DNA of 64,000 bases from CAZXYS01 sp964645005 (GCA_964645005.1 CAZXYS010000021.1:1-64000), one strand, 5' to 3'. Shown: positions 46,741 through 56,537, counted from the stretch's first letter. Translations and numbers: made by a program. Notes: generated by a model not told the origin, from the letters alone.

Positions 46741-47802
46741 TTACCTGTACATTTGGGTCAAATATTTTGGCAGTGCAAAAGTAATTATAGTACCTTCCCC
46801 CTGTTTGCCGAAAGTGCTGATATATCCGTTATTTCTTTCTATAAGTTCCTTACAGATGATCAAACCAAGCCCGCTGCCTTTATTAGTTCCGTTGTCCGTT
46901 TTGCCCGTATGATTGTCTAAACCGAAAAGTTTAGTATCATCTTGCTCAGTTAAACCAATTCCGTTATCCTGAATGGAAATCAGTACAATATTACAGCATT
47001 CCAAAGCAGTAAATATGATCTCACCATTCATTTTACCGAACTTAATTGAATTTGATAACAGATTGTTTAGGATAATAATAGTCATTTTCATATCTGCGTA
47101 TGCGTAAGTCTCTGGTTCAATTTCATTTACTACAGATATATTTTTGTTCGACAAGGCTTTTTTATATTCAAAAATTGTATGTTGAACAATTTCATGAATA
47201 TCGATTTTTTCAGGCTCGAAATCTATGTTTTCCGTCTGCACACGCGACCAGATCAGAAGATTCTCAAGCTGTCCGGACAATTTTGAAGCCTCATCACTTA
47301 ATTCTTTTATTGAGTTTTTCACCTCCGACTGATTTAAGTCCTCAAAACTGTTGACTATAAACTTCGACATCCCAAGAAATGAATTGATAGACATTCTCAG
47401 ATCACTTGCAATAAGCGTAAATAGTTTTTCATTTGCTAAATTTTTTTCTTTCAATGTTGTTTCAGAACGCATAAGCTTCTCACTGATATTTTTAAGTTCA
47501 ATATATTTTTGTTCGATAATTTTCAAATTCTTTTTTTTCTGTCGGTACTGGCTGTATAAAATGATAATAATAAAAATAGCTAAAGCGCCTATTGATAAAG
47601 ATAGCGGCTTCAAAAGGCTTTGTTTTTTAAGGTTAATTTTAGCAGTTTCAGTTTCTTCTGTCAATTGTTCCTCAGTAATTAGCTGCTTGCTATAATCCGG
47701 AGCGATTATTTGAGCATCTTTAGCCTTCAGTCCAACTGTAAAGGCAATTATTATACTGCTAATTGTAAATATCAATATACTACTCAATAGCGCTTTTATC
47801 AT
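46741..47802 (-). CDS. Histidine-kinase-like ATPase lacking the phospho-acceptor His
   Basis: A 353-residue protein with two hydrophobic segments (about residues 4-24 and 66-86), a coiled linker, and a dimerisation plus HATPase_c region. N-box IILNNLLSNSIKFGK, G1 QDNGIGLTE and G2 GSGLGLIICKELIERNNG are intact. The H-box reads LIASDLRMSINSFLGM, with S133 where the family (IAHDLRxPxNxxxG) has its phosphorylated His. It therefore probably cannot autophosphorylate in the usual way and may be a pseudokinase or partner subunit. Bacteroidota-type kinases of this class often have TPR or 7TMR sensors; here that part is reduced. No response regulator is adjacent. Confidence 0.85.
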   Translation of the reverse strand: MIKALLSSILIFTISSIIIAFTVGLKAKDAQIIAPDYSKQLITEEQLTEETETAKINLKKQSLLKPLSLSIGALAIFIIIILYSQYRQKKKNLKIIEQKYIELKNISEKLMRSETTLKEKNLANEKLFTLIASDLRMSINSFLGMSKFIVNSFEDLNQSEVKNSIKELSDEASKLSGQLENLLIWSRVQTENIDFEPEKIDIHEIVQHTIFEYKKALSNKNISVVNEIEPETYAYADMKMTIIILNNLLSNSIKFGKMNGEIIFTALECCNIVLISIQDNGIGLTEQDDTKLFGLDNHTGKTDNGTNKGSGLGLIICKELIERNNGYISTFGKQGEGTIITFALPKYLTQMYR

Positions 47803-47999
47803 GCCGCCTTTTTTTCACAATTACACAATGATCCAAGTTATTGGTATTTTGAGTTATTAACAATAAGTATAATTACTTAAAGAAATTCATTCAAATTTTT
47901 GACAAATAAAAGAAATGCTATGATTGTGAGCCATAGAACTTTTTCAACTATATTCAATTTTCATTTTTAAAACTCCATAAAAATATATAATTTATACGA

Positions 48000-48881
48000 A
48001 TGAATCAAGAAACAAAAGCATATTTGAATGCTCTAACGGCTGTGCTTATCTGGTCGACCGTAGCATCAGCCTTTAAAATATGTCTCCGATACATGGATTT
48101 TATATTGATGCTGTTATTGGCTTCATTTTTCTCCACGCTGAGCCTAATGATAGTATCATTGCTCACGGGCAAATTCAGAGATTTGAAAACCACTAGAACT
48201 AAAGATATAGGAAAATCCGCTCTTATGGGATTCGTAAATCCATTCATATATTACATTATATTATTCAAAGCTTATGCGTTGCTGCCCGCCCAGGAGGCAC
48301 AGCCATTGAATTACACCTGGCCTATTGTTTTGTCATTACTCTCGATACCTTTTTTAAAACAAAAGATCCGATTAGTTCAGATACTGGCAATTTTCATAAG
48401 TTTTTTCGGTGTTATTATTATTTCTACGCACGGGGATATATTATCGATGAAATTCACCGATCCCTTCGGTGTTGCACTTGCTATGGGCAGTGCAATTTTC
48501 TGGGCTTCCTATTGGCTGATGAATGTACGGGATAAAAGGGAATCTACAAATAAGCTGCTTTTAAATTTTTTATTTGGTACATTTTACATATTAATTGTCA
48601 ATATAATTTTTCTGCCGGAAGAAGTCCCCGAATTAAACGGTATTCTGGCGGCTGCTTACACCGGAATTTTCGAAATGGGCGTCACATTTATATTTTGGAT
48701 GAAAGCTATGAAACTTACCGATAATAATGCAAAAATTGGCAATCTGATCTATCTATCACCATTTTTGTCGCTTGTATTCATTCATTTCATAGTTGGCGAA
48801 GAAATTTTATTTTCTACAATAATTGGCTTGGTTTTTGTTATGATTGGAATAATTGTTCAAAATATAAAGAGATTAAAATAA
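48000..48881 (+). CDS. EamA/DMT superfamily transporter
   Basis: Ten-helix inner-membrane drug/metabolite transporter, 293 residues, made of two EamA repeats (roughly 5-140 and 150-290). Seen: NALTAVLIWSTVASAFKI at the N-terminus, LNYTWPIVLSLLSIPFLKQ at the end of repeat 1, MGSAIFWASYWLMN at the start of repeat 2, and IGNLIYLSPFLSLVFIHFIVGE near the end, all typical of the family. Substrates of such exporters are usually amino acids or metabolites but cannot be told from sequence. It lies 81 bp upstream of a SlyD-like gene in the same direction. Confidence 0.9.
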   Translation: MNQETKAYLNALTAVLIWSTVASAFKICLRYMDFILMLLLASFFSTLSLMIVSLLTGKFRDLKTTRTKDIGKSALMGFVNPFIYYIILFKAYALLPAQEAQPLNYTWPIVLSLLSIPFLKQKIRLVQILAIFISFFGVIIISTHGDILSMKFTDPFGVALAMGSAIFWASYWLMNVRDKRESTNKLLLNFLFGTFYILIVNIIFLPEEVPELNGILAAAYTGIFEMGVTFIFWMKAMKLTDNNAKIGNLIYLSPFLSLVFIHFIVGEEILFSTIIGLVFVMIGIIVQNIKRLK

Positions 48882-48962
48882 TTAGTTAATATTATTTTTA
48901 AAAAAGATTGATAATTATTAAAAAATACTTAGAATTGAATAAAACAAAAGACAGGTGAAGCT

Positions 48963-49388
48963 ATGCCAAAGGCAAAAAACGGCGATACCGTCAGTATCCA
49001 CTATACCGGCAAATTCGAAGATGGCTCGGTATTTGAAACGTCAAAACAAGGAGAATCCCTTCAGTTCACAATTGGGGAAGGAAAAATTATTCCTGGTTTG
49101 GAAAAAGCTGTAATAGGAATGTCCCCTAATGAAAAAAAGGACATTAAAGTCCCTGCCAAAGAAGCTTATGGACCATATTACCCCGATATGGTGTTCGAAG
49201 TTCAGAAGAAAGAACTTCCCAAAGGGGTAAAACCGGAACTAGGGCAGCAATTTGAACTGGAAAAGGATGGTGAAACGCTCATTGTTTCGGTTATTGAGAT
49301 AAAAAAGAACAGCCTTGTTCTTGACGGTAATCATCCTCTTGCCGGACATGAACTGCATTTCGAAGTTGAGTTGCTCGAAATATTATAA
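48963..49388 (+). CDS. slyD: FKBP-type peptidyl-prolyl cis-trans isomerase, SlyD-like
   Basis: Cytosolic prolyl isomerase and folding helper, 141 residues. Seen: the FKBP core (DTVSIHYTGKFEDGSVFETS, IGEGKIIPGLEKAVIGM, AYGPY) with the insert-in-flap domain of SlyD (about residues 70-115) and the closing DGNHPLAGHELHFEVEL signature. The metal-binding His-rich tail of enterobacterial SlyD is absent, so it is the short form. ACAGGTGAAG at about 48951-48960 may serve as the ribosome site. A good intrinsic terminator follows. Confidence 0.93.
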   Translation: MPKAKNGDTVSIHYTGKFEDGSVFETSKQGESLQFTIGEGKIIPGLEKAVIGMSPNEKKDIKVPAKEAYGPYYPDMVFEVQKKELPKGVKPELGQQFELEKDGETLIVSVIEIKKNSLVLDGNHPLAGHELHFEVELLEIL

Positions 49389-49422
49389 AAAAGATTTTAA
49401 TAGTTACCCCCGTAATACATCT

Positions 49423-49456
49423 GCCCGGAGGATATTTAATGTCTTTCGGGCTTTTT
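49423..49456 (+). terminator. Intrinsic terminator after slyD
   Basis: Arms GCCCGGAGGA (49423-49432) and TCTTTCGGGC (49442-49451) form a 10-bp stem with two G-T pairs and a 9-base loop, followed directly by TTTTT. Confidence 0.88.
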
Positions 49457-49593
49457 ATTAATTTTCGCTCATCAAAATAAAATAAATTTCCATTTCATTC
49501 ATTATACATTCATATTAAAATTCAGGTCTGATGAAAAATAATATTTTTCAGACCTAAATTTTTATGTTATGTGAACAAAAATAAAAGGGTATA

Positions 49594-50655
49594 ATGCATT
49601 TCAAAAAGATCATCTCTTTTCTTGCTATTTTGCTTTTCACTCAAACGCTTTTCGCAAAGGATAACGATCAACCGCTGTTCCCTATGCAGAAGAATTTCAA
49701 ATGGGGATTTATCAATAAACAGGGCGAATGGGTCATCGAGCCCACTTATAACTGGGTGACAAGTTTCCATGAAGGCGTTGCAGCCGTAGCTGCTAATGAC
49801 GATGAATGGAAACTTATTGATAAATCAGGCAGCCAGGTATTTGACAGGACTTTTCGCGCTAATATGTCCTCTATAACATCTAATAAGGTCAGGATTCCTT
49901 CCGGCGATTTCCCCAGATTTAGCGAGGGATTAATAGCACTGCCCTATAAAGGGAATATTGCCTGTTATAACAAGGACGAGGAATTGCAGTTTACCGTAGA
50001 TTGCGACGAAGCCTTCCCTTTTTCCGAAGGAAGAGCGAAGATTGAGCAGGATGACACAATCAGATATATTAATAAAAAAGGTGAAATAATAACCGATCAG
50101 GGCTTCGAAGAAGGCAGACCGTTCAGCGAAGGGCTGGCGGCAGTCGGCGTTTTCAAAGATGATAAAGATAAAGATTCCGGAAACATGGGATTTATTGATA
50201 AGACCGGAAAACTTGTTATACCCGCAAAATTCAAATCCGTTGGCGATTTTTCCAATGGCAGGGCATTATTCCAAACGGAGTCCAAAAGGAGAAAGACAGG
50301 TTATTACAGTTTGATAGGCTTTATAAATAAAAAAGGAGAAGTGGTTATTGAGCCGCAAATCAAACCTTTTGACAATCACAAAAAATTTTCCGAAGGTCTT
50401 TACGGCGGCGAAATTGATAATGGAAACGGAAATATGGGCTATATAAATACTGAAGGAGAGACAGCCATTTTACCAAAGTATGAAGATGTCTATCCATTTT
50501 CCGAAGGGCTTGCTTTTGTAGTAGAAGAGAACGATTCAGACGACATTCCCTATTTTATTGACAAAAAAGGAAATAAAGTAATTGAGAATGAATTAATTAA
50601 GCAAGCTGTTTATGTTCATCCGTTTAAAAACGGGTTGTCTAATTATTTCCAATAA
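49594..50655 (+). CDS. Secreted WG-repeat protein
   Basis: A 353-residue exported protein built of about seven WG (KWG) repeats, each with the pattern GFINKxGEWVIEPTYxxVxxFxEGLAxV (for instance WGFINKQGEWVIEP near residues 29-42 and GFIDKTGKLVIPAKF mid-protein). A signal peptide precedes it (ends LFAK). WG repeats occur in bacterial surface and effector proteins; the precise role is unknown. The frame ends in mid-repeat (VHPFKNGLSNYFQ), and an overlapping frame continues without an obvious start of its own, so the true protein may be longer. Confidence 0.85.
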   Translation: MHFKKIISFLAILLFTQTLFAKDNDQPLFPMQKNFKWGFINKQGEWVIEPTYNWVTSFHEGVAAVAANDDEWKLIDKSGSQVFDRTFRANMSSITSNKVRIPSGDFPRFSEGLIALPYKGNIACYNKDEELQFTVDCDEAFPFSEGRAKIEQDDTIRYINKKGEIITDQGFEEGRPFSEGLAAVGVFKDDKDKDSGNMGFIDKTGKLVIPAKFKSVGDFSNGRALFQTESKRRKTGYYSLIGFINKKGEVVIEPQIKPFDNHKKFSEGLYGGEIDNGNGNMGYINTEGETAILPKYEDVYPFSEGLAFVVEENDSDDIPYFIDKKGNKVIENELIKQAVYVHPFKNGLSNYFQ

Positions 50656-51295
50656 AAAATATTCCGATTATGCCGGTTTGACCTTTGTAACTGTATATCA
50701 GCTTGAGGAACTCGATGAAAACTCATCAGATAAGTCAACACTCAAAGTCAATATCAGCGGTGGAATAGAAAATGAATTCACGGGGAAAGCCATCTACGGA
50801 ACAAATGAGCATGGTGATTTTGTATTGTCCATGGGATTGCCTATGAATGAAGAGGACACGGCGTCCGAAGATCAGACTGCGGCGAGTTTTCTTATGCTGC
50901 GCCCTGTAAATGGCGAGCCCGAAGCCGGCACCTACACTTTTACGAAAAAAGAAGATAAAATCGAGGAACTGTCCGAAGAAATTCTTAAAAAAATAGCGGA
51001 AAAGTTCATTTTCCTCGGGGTTATAATCCATAGGAAGGAAGGGATGGAAAAGCCTTCCGAAGTGATTTTTCTCAGAGAGAAAGCTGTAGGCTCTCTGGAA
51101 ATTACTAATAATAATGACATTATAAAAGGAAAAATTGACCTTAAAATCAATGGTTTAAGGCTGAGTGATACCGCCGAAAATTTGACTATTGAGCTTAGCG
51201 GTGAGTTCTCCGCCAACGAAGGGCTGGAAAGTGTTGGCAAGAGCAGGGTGACGAAGCAGTTGGAAGAGCAGGGAGGGGATTCCAAAGTGGATTAA
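50612..51295 (+). CDS. Hypothetical protein overlapping the WG-repeat gene (start uncertain)
   Basis: A 227-codon frame with coding character from about codon 16 on: an acidic beta-rich domain (STLKVNISGGIENEFTGKAIY, FVLSMGLP, EAGTYTF) and a second similar half (GSLEITNNNDIIKGKIDLKING, LTIELSGEFSA). I do not recognise a named family; the two halves look like a duplicated small beta domain common in Bacteroidota envelope proteins. The nominal ATG lies 44 bp inside the WG gene, lacks a ribosome site, and gives no signal peptide. Its N-terminus may therefore be lost or it may be the C-terminal half of one longer protein. It ends four bases into the convergent helicase gene. Confidence 0.55.
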   Translation: MFIRLKTGCLIISNKKYSDYAGLTFVTVYQLEELDENSSDKSTLKVNISGGIENEFTGKAIYGTNEHGDFVLSMGLPMNEEDTASEDQTAASFLMLRPVNGEPEAGTYTFTKKEDKIEELSEEILKKIAEKFIFLGVIIHRKEGMEKPSEVIFLREKAVGSLEITNNNDIIKGKIDLKINGLRLSDTAENLTIELSGEFSANEGLESVGKSRVTKQLEEQGGDSKVD

Positions 51296-54200
51296 TCATT
51301 TTCTCCAAATTGTATCAGACTTTCGAATTTGTTCGATTCGATGTACCCGTATTGCTCTTTAATATAATTTACTAATGAAGAATAAATTTCCGACTGATGC
51401 AAAATTTCCGGGGAGCCGAGCAGGATCAGCCGCTGGCGGGCGCGTGTAACCGCGACGTTGAGCTTTCTATCAACAGAGATGCCGTCAATTTCTTCGACGG
51501 ATTGGATGTTGTTAATAAGGAATTTGTAATTTACTGCGAATGAAACAATTATTATCTCCCGCTCAGACCCCTGAAATCGCTCGACAGTGTCCACAGTTAT
51601 CAAATCCCGTAGTTCTTCAGGGATGTAGTACATTATTTCCGAGCATTGCGCTCTGAATGGAGTTATTACGCCCACAGTATTTTCGTCAAATTCATCGCCG
51701 TAAACATTTTTAATGGTTTTGATGATCGAAGATACTCTTCTGGCTTCGGTAGTGTGCACCTTATTTTTCGGCTCGTGGTCGGATTCGATGAAGATGATGC
51801 GTTTTCCGGTAAGCATTCTTTCGATGTTGTTTTCTGATGATGAGTCGAATTTTTGATCCGGGGAAGTCTGCCAGTCATGATCGTCAAAAACGCAAAGCCT
51901 GTCATTATAGAAGAATTTATTTGCCAGAGACATGATCTCATTATGCATTCTCGCCTGACGGTTGAGCATGCCGGCTGCTTCCGTCCAGCCCCGCGTCTTG
52001 CAATTTCTCAATAAGCGCTCGAAGAGAGAATTACGCAAGTCCGGTAAACCCAGAGAAATGAGATCTTCATTTTTGACAATATTGTCTTTCTGGTCCTGAA
52101 CAACGATTGCCGGAAGCTGCTTCTCATCGCCTATCATGATGAATCGGTTGACAGATGCGAGAATGCCGATCAATTGCGGCTCGAGAATCTGCGATGCTTC
52201 ATCAATTACCGCCGTATGGAATTCCTTTATTTCCATGATTTCGGGGTTGGTTATCACTGATGACACTGTAGAAACAATGATCCGCGTGCCGTTTATCATT
52301 TCGTATAGTTCTCTTATCTGCATTTTCTGGGCGAGCAGTGAAATAAGGCGGTCGGTATGTTCGGAAGATTCCTTAGCGCCGGTTCGCAGGAATGGAAATT
52401 CCGGGGATATTTTCTTCAGAGCGGTGCAAATTTCATCGACTGCTCTATTCGTATAAGCAAGAATGAGGATATTTTCCTTAGTATTATGGTAGATATGATC
52501 GACGATAGCTTTAAGCATGTAGGAAGTTTTCCCCGTACCGGGCGGTCCCTGCAGCAGGAAATAATCCTGAGCGGCAACAGACTTAGTAAATAGCTGATTT
52601 TGATTGTCGTTAAGCCCGGGATATTTGATCATCGGCTGCTTGTTGAACTGCGGTTGGATGCGCCCGAGAAGCATTTGCTTCTTTTCGGGCTCGGCGGTCA
52701 GAAATTTATAGAGCTCTTTCATCAGGCTCTTATTTGTCGTGTCGATGTAGTCCTTCTCGAGTGTCCAGAAATTATTATCAGTAAAAATTTCCCTTTCAAA
52801 CTGCTTATTCCGCAGGCTCACCACTACTTTTGCAGGCGAAATCTCTTTTATCACACATTTTATAAGCTGGCGCTTGAGCAGTTCGGTTTCACCGTCTTCA
52901 CCGACGGGGTATATCAGTACATAATCCCCTTTCCTGAAAGAAGTTGCGCTGAAATCAACTTCACTAAGAGAAAACACTACATAATAATTATCGAAATCAG
53001 TCTCTTCGAGATCTATTCTCAAATTGGAAAGGATAGTGTAATCGCCGGCTTTTTCGTCCGGCGAGGAATTCCACAGTGAAGAGAATCCGCCGTTGCCGCG
53101 GGAATCGTTATGCCCTGTCTTTGTGGCGTACAATTCCCTGAGAATGAAAGAGATATAACTGTGAAAATATGCTTTTTCGATATCGTCGGCTTCGTTGTAG
53201 AAATATTCAAAGCGCTGGATATCATCATTTTTAAACGGCGGGCGGAAGCCGAATCTCTTTGGCGTAAAGGAATTTAAGAGAGAATAAGTGCCGTCCATCA
53301 GCGATTTTTCGAGTGCGACAATCCAGTTCCTCGCATTGACGACTTCCTGCTTCTTCAGGATAATATTCGGCGTATTACGGAAAGGGTACTGATCGGCTTT
53401 AGTGTAGAGGATCATCGAGCTGCCGGTGCGATCTTTATCGGTGGAATCCAGCAGCAAATTATAGCAGGTAGTCTGCGCTATGTGGTTATGCCAGATACCG
53501 GTTTTTATCGGAATGCCGCCGTCGCCGAGAATTTTAAGATCAAGCCCGGGAGCATTACCGGATTTGAGTTCGATTACATCTTTCCTTTTTGAATCATCAT
53601 TAAATTCAAGCATCAGGTCGAGCCGTCCCTGCAATCCGTATTTTGGGGAAATAAATGACGGCTCTACGCTTAGCCTGTCATATTTTATGTCAGGTATGAA
53701 CTTTTTAAGTGAGAAGAAATGCCCTGCTGCAGACTTTCTAAGCATATTTATCGATTCCGGCTGCTGCGCTGCCAGAGCAAATATCTGCATCGGTCGGGAC
53801 TTAATAGCGCCGGCGAAAGCAGTGTCCAGATCTATTTCAGGATCAGTTAAAAGCACATCAAAACAATGATTTACGATATTTCCCAGCACGAGAGGGAAAG
53901 TTGTCCGCTTTTCAGAATAATGCTTTAGAAAGTAGAGATAGACATTTACGCCTTTAGCATGGAAACATTCGGAAATCTCTGTGACATCTACAAGATAGTC
54001 CGGCTCGAGTACTACGAGTGATTCCGAAGTAGTATAGAAAGCATTCTCTTTCTTTTTGCCGCGCTTGATGTCGAAGAGATTAAGAGCGGCGCCCTTCCAC
54101 GCCATTTTGGGAATATCCTTCCAGTGTTCCGACAGATGTAGTTCGATGTCGCCGTAGTCTTCGGTTTCAGCAAGAATTTTCGAAGTCTTCTTATCAATAA

Positions 54201-54669
54201 TTTTTCCTTTTTTGATAATGACTTTCAAAAAAGGAATGATTTCACTGTATAGATGCGAATATTCCCAGAAGTCTCCCGTGCAGATAGTTTCGTTCATGAG
54301 CCGCTGAAGCGCTTCGGGAATATCATTTTCGCTGAAATGTGCGATTATACGGGTGAGAATCTGCGCTGCAGCGGTGATATCGCTGTCATTTATCTCTACC
54401 TCTTTATCTTTTGACGCCTTTTTCGTAAAATAGCGCAGTTTTTTAATGTAGGAAATCAGTTCATCGGGAAGTTCGTATTTGTCAACAACATAAACGACTC
54501 GCGAAAAATTGGAAGAGAAGAACTGCTTTTCCTCCTCTGTCAATTTTTCAAAAATATTATTAAATATCTGCCGGAATTTCAGGATTTTCGTTCTCCCGGC
54601 AAAATTGGCATTATTCATTATTTCTACAATCTGTTCGTAGAAATAAGCGCTTGAATCATCAGTCAGCAT
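51292..54669 (-). CDS. Dna2-like nuclease-helicase (PD-(D/E)XK plus SF1B helicase)
   Basis: A 1125-residue protein. The N-terminal half contains a RecB/Cas4-type nuclease: GRLDLMLEF (D near residue 344), IELKSGNAPG (E-x-K near 365) and the following QTTCYNLLL (Q-x3-Y motif). The C-terminal half (~690-1115) is a Dna2/Upf1-type SF1B helicase: Walker A LLQGPPGTGKTSYM, motif II VIDEASQILEPQL, GDEKQLPAIVVQ, QARMHNEIM, TVERFQGSEREIIIVS and LNVAVTRARQRLILLG. Both active sites look intact. The architecture suits flap or end processing in DNA repair. It begins 15 bp after the recJ stop in the same direction, so the two nucleases are probably cotranscribed. It could alternatively belong to a defence system, but housekeeping context favours repair. 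Confidence 0.88.
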   Translation of the reverse strand: MLTDDSSAYFYEQIVEIMNNANFAGRTKILKFRQIFNNIFEKLTEEEKQFFSSNFSRVVYVVDKYELPDELISYIKKLRYFTKKASKDKEVEINDSDITAAAQILTRIIAHFSENDIPEALQRLMNETICTGDFWEYSHLYSEIIPFLKVIIKKGKIIDKKTSKILAETEDYGDIELHLSEHWKDIPKMAWKGAALNLFDIKRGKKKENAFYTTSESLVVLEPDYLVDVTEISECFHAKGVNVYLYFLKHYSEKRTTFPLVLGNIVNHCFDVLLTDPEIDLDTAFAGAIKSRPMQIFALAAQQPESINMLRKSAAGHFFSLKKFIPDIKYDRLSVEPSFISPKYGLQGRLDLMLEFNDDSKRKDVIELKSGNAPGLDLKILGDGGIPIKTGIWHNHIAQTTCYNLLLDSTDKDRTGSSMILYTKADQYPFRNTPNIILKKQEVVNARNWIVALEKSLMDGTYSLLNSFTPKRFGFRPPFKNDDIQRFEYFYNEADDIEKAYFHSYISFILRELYATKTGHNDSRGNGGFSSLWNSSPDEKAGDYTILSNLRIDLEETDFDNYYVVFSLSEVDFSATSFRKGDYVLIYPVGEDGETELLKRQLIKCVIKEISPAKVVVSLRNKQFEREIFTDNNFWTLEKDYIDTTNKSLMKELYKFLTAEPEKKQMLLGRIQPQFNKQPMIKYPGLNDNQNQLFTKSVAAQDYFLLQGPPGTGKTSYMLKAIVDHIYHNTKENILILAYTNRAVDEICTALKKISPEFPFLRTGAKESSEHTDRLISLLAQKMQIRELYEMINGTRIIVSTVSSVITNPEIMEIKEFHTAVIDEASQILEPQLIGILASVNRFIMIGDEKQLPAIVVQDQKDNIVKNEDLISLGLPDLRNSLFERLLRNCKTRGWTEAAGMLNRQARMHNEIMSLANKFFYNDRLCVFDDHDWQTSPDQKFDSSSENNIERMLTGKRIIFIESDHEPKNKVHTTEARRVSSIIKTIKNVYGDEFDENTVGVITPFRAQCSEIMYYIPEELRDLITVDTVERFQGSEREIIIVSFAVNYKFLINNIQSVEEIDGISVDRKLNVAVTRARQRLILLGSPEILHQSEIYSSLVNYIKEQYGYIESNKFESLIQFGEND

Positions 54670-54684
54670 AATAACAACAAATAT

Positions 54685-56391
54685 TTATTCTTCTTCGTCG
54701 GGGCGAATGTCTTTTATGCATAACTGCGGCGACCTCGACCCGTTATGAGTGTTAATTTCAAGATTATAGACTATTGAAAACGACTTTCCGCTGTTACAAT
54801 ACTTGATTTTATGCGCCAATCCGTAACCGATGGCGTCGATCACGAAATTGTGCTGGAACGCCCTGAATCGCAGGTTGTTATTACCCACGATCTTAACCCC
54901 GTTGGCGGATTTTACGCCTTTGGAATAAAAAATAGGTTTATAATTTTCATAGCCATAGGGGGCGAATTTATTCAGCGCCTTAAGGAAATCTGGCGATAGT
55001 TCATTCAGCTTAAGTTCAGCATCGACAAGGATTTCCGGCACGAGCATATCCTTCGTTATATCCTCTCTTGCGAGTTTGTCGAATTCCTCGCGGAATTCAT
55101 CGATATACTTTTCCTCGAGCGACAATCCCGCCGCATGCTTATGTCCGCCAAATTCAGTAAGAAAGCGCGAACATTTTTTCAATGCCGTATGTATATCAAA
55201 ATTGCTAATGCTTCGCGCAGAGCCCTTAGCCATTCTATCAATCGAGGTCAGCAGTACAGTCGGCAGATTGAACTTGTCCACGAGCCGCGAAGCGACAATG
55301 CCGATAATGCCCGCGTGCCAATGGGGTTTGTGCAATACGAGGGAGCGTCTGTCATTACCGTTAATCTCTTCTTTTGCCATGGGGATAGCTTCTTCGAAGG
55401 TCTGCTCGTCGAAGACGCGGCGGCGGCGATTTTCCTGCTCGAGCTGCTGAGCAATCTGGAAAGCCGCTATTTCATCGTCCTTTGTCATCATGTGCACGGA
55501 ACGAAGAGCATCGCCCATTCTGCCTGCTGCATTGATAAGCGGCGCCAGCGCATAGACTATGTTCGAAGTTGCAATACTGCCGAGCTTGAGATTGGTGCAC
55601 TCGATCAACCCTTTTATACCCGGGCGGGGATTTTGATTAAGCTTTTTCAGCCCATAGTGGACGAGTACCCTGTTCTCACCAATCAAAGGCACCATATCCG
55701 CCGCCGAGGCAATTGCCACAAAATCAAGATATTCGTAAGGCTTTTTCGGTTTATTCAGCTTATTGCAAACAGCCTGAACTATCTTGAATGCAACGCCGCA
55801 TGCTGAAAGATGTTTGAATGGATAACTGCAGCCGGGCATATAAGGATCGATAATAGCATACACATCCGGGATTAAGTCACCCGGTTCGTGATGGTCGCAG
55901 ATTATGACATCCATATTTTGCTGTTGGGCATACTCGAGAGCGTCGTAGGAAGTGATTCCTACGTCCACAGTTAAAACAAAATCGGCGTCCGTATTTATGG
56001 CGCCGTCGATACTTTTTCGTGATAAACCGTATCCTTCGTCAAAGCGGTCGGGGATGTAATAATCTACCTTCATGCCGATTTCACGAAGAAAGCGGAGCAT
56101 CATTGATGTACTTGCCGTACCATCAACATCATAATCACCATGTATCCAAATATGCCTGCCGCGTTCAATGGCGCTAAAAATCCTATCTACAACCTTATCC
56201 ATGCCCTTCAAAAGAAAAGGATCATGAAGATCATCCAGTGAAGGATTGAAGTACTTTTTAGCTTCCTCTACGGAGTTAAAACCCCGTGCCGATAAAACCG
56301 TCGCCAAGCATTTCGGTATTTTAAGTGTCTTCGATAAATTGTTAATGGTACTATCATCTGCCGTCTGTCTAAAAGTCCAACGATAGTTCAA
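54685..56391 (-). CDS. recJ: Single-stranded-DNA-specific exonuclease RecJ
   Basis: 5'-3' single-strand exonuclease in recombination and mismatch repair. Seen: DHH-family motif I HGDYDVDGTASTSMMLR (near residues 82-98), VDVGITSYD, motif III VIICDHHEPGD, GVAFKIVQAV, the DHHA1 domain with GIIGIVASRL and GGHKHAAGLSL, and the OB-fold tail. The length of 568 residues is normal. It heads a two-gene unit with the Dna2-like nuclease-helicase 15 bp downstream; the 365-bp gap upstream is shared divergently with rsgA. Confidence 0.96.
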   Translation of the reverse strand: MNYRWTFRQTADDSTINNLSKTLKIPKCLATVLSARGFNSVEEAKKYFNPSLDDLHDPFLLKGMDKVVDRIFSAIERGRHIWIHGDYDVDGTASTSMMLRFLREIGMKVDYYIPDRFDEGYGLSRKSIDGAINTDADFVLTVDVGITSYDALEYAQQQNMDVIICDHHEPGDLIPDVYAIIDPYMPGCSYPFKHLSACGVAFKIVQAVCNKLNKPKKPYEYLDFVAIASAADMVPLIGENRVLVHYGLKKLNQNPRPGIKGLIECTNLKLGSIATSNIVYALAPLINAAGRMGDALRSVHMMTKDDEIAAFQIAQQLEQENRRRRVFDEQTFEEAIPMAKEEINGNDRRSLVLHKPHWHAGIIGIVASRLVDKFNLPTVLLTSIDRMAKGSARSISNFDIHTALKKCSRFLTEFGGHKHAAGLSLEEKYIDEFREEFDKLAREDITKDMLVPEILVDAELKLNELSPDFLKALNKFAPYGYENYKPIFYSKGVKSANGVKIVGNNNLRFRAFQHNFVIDAIGYGLAHKIKYCNSGKSFSIVYNLEINTHNGSRSPQLCIKDIRPDEEE

Positions 56392-56537
56392 CTTACTTCC
56401 TATGAATTATTCAATTACAACAAATATACATAAATAAATACCATATTCAAAATAAAGTGTGTATTTTTTTTCACACTGGACATTTTTCTTTACAATACCT
56501 TAATTTTATTTTTTCTATTACAGACTTTTTTCTGTTC

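Noticed and set aside
51292..54669. A stand-alone anti-phage helicase-nuclease
   Set aside because: Possible by architecture, but tight linkage to recJ and intact repair-type motifs make a housekeeping repair role more likely.
55135..55806. 223-codon frame opposite recJ
   Set aside because: A shadow of recJ in the opposite strand without a signal, motif or ribosome site.
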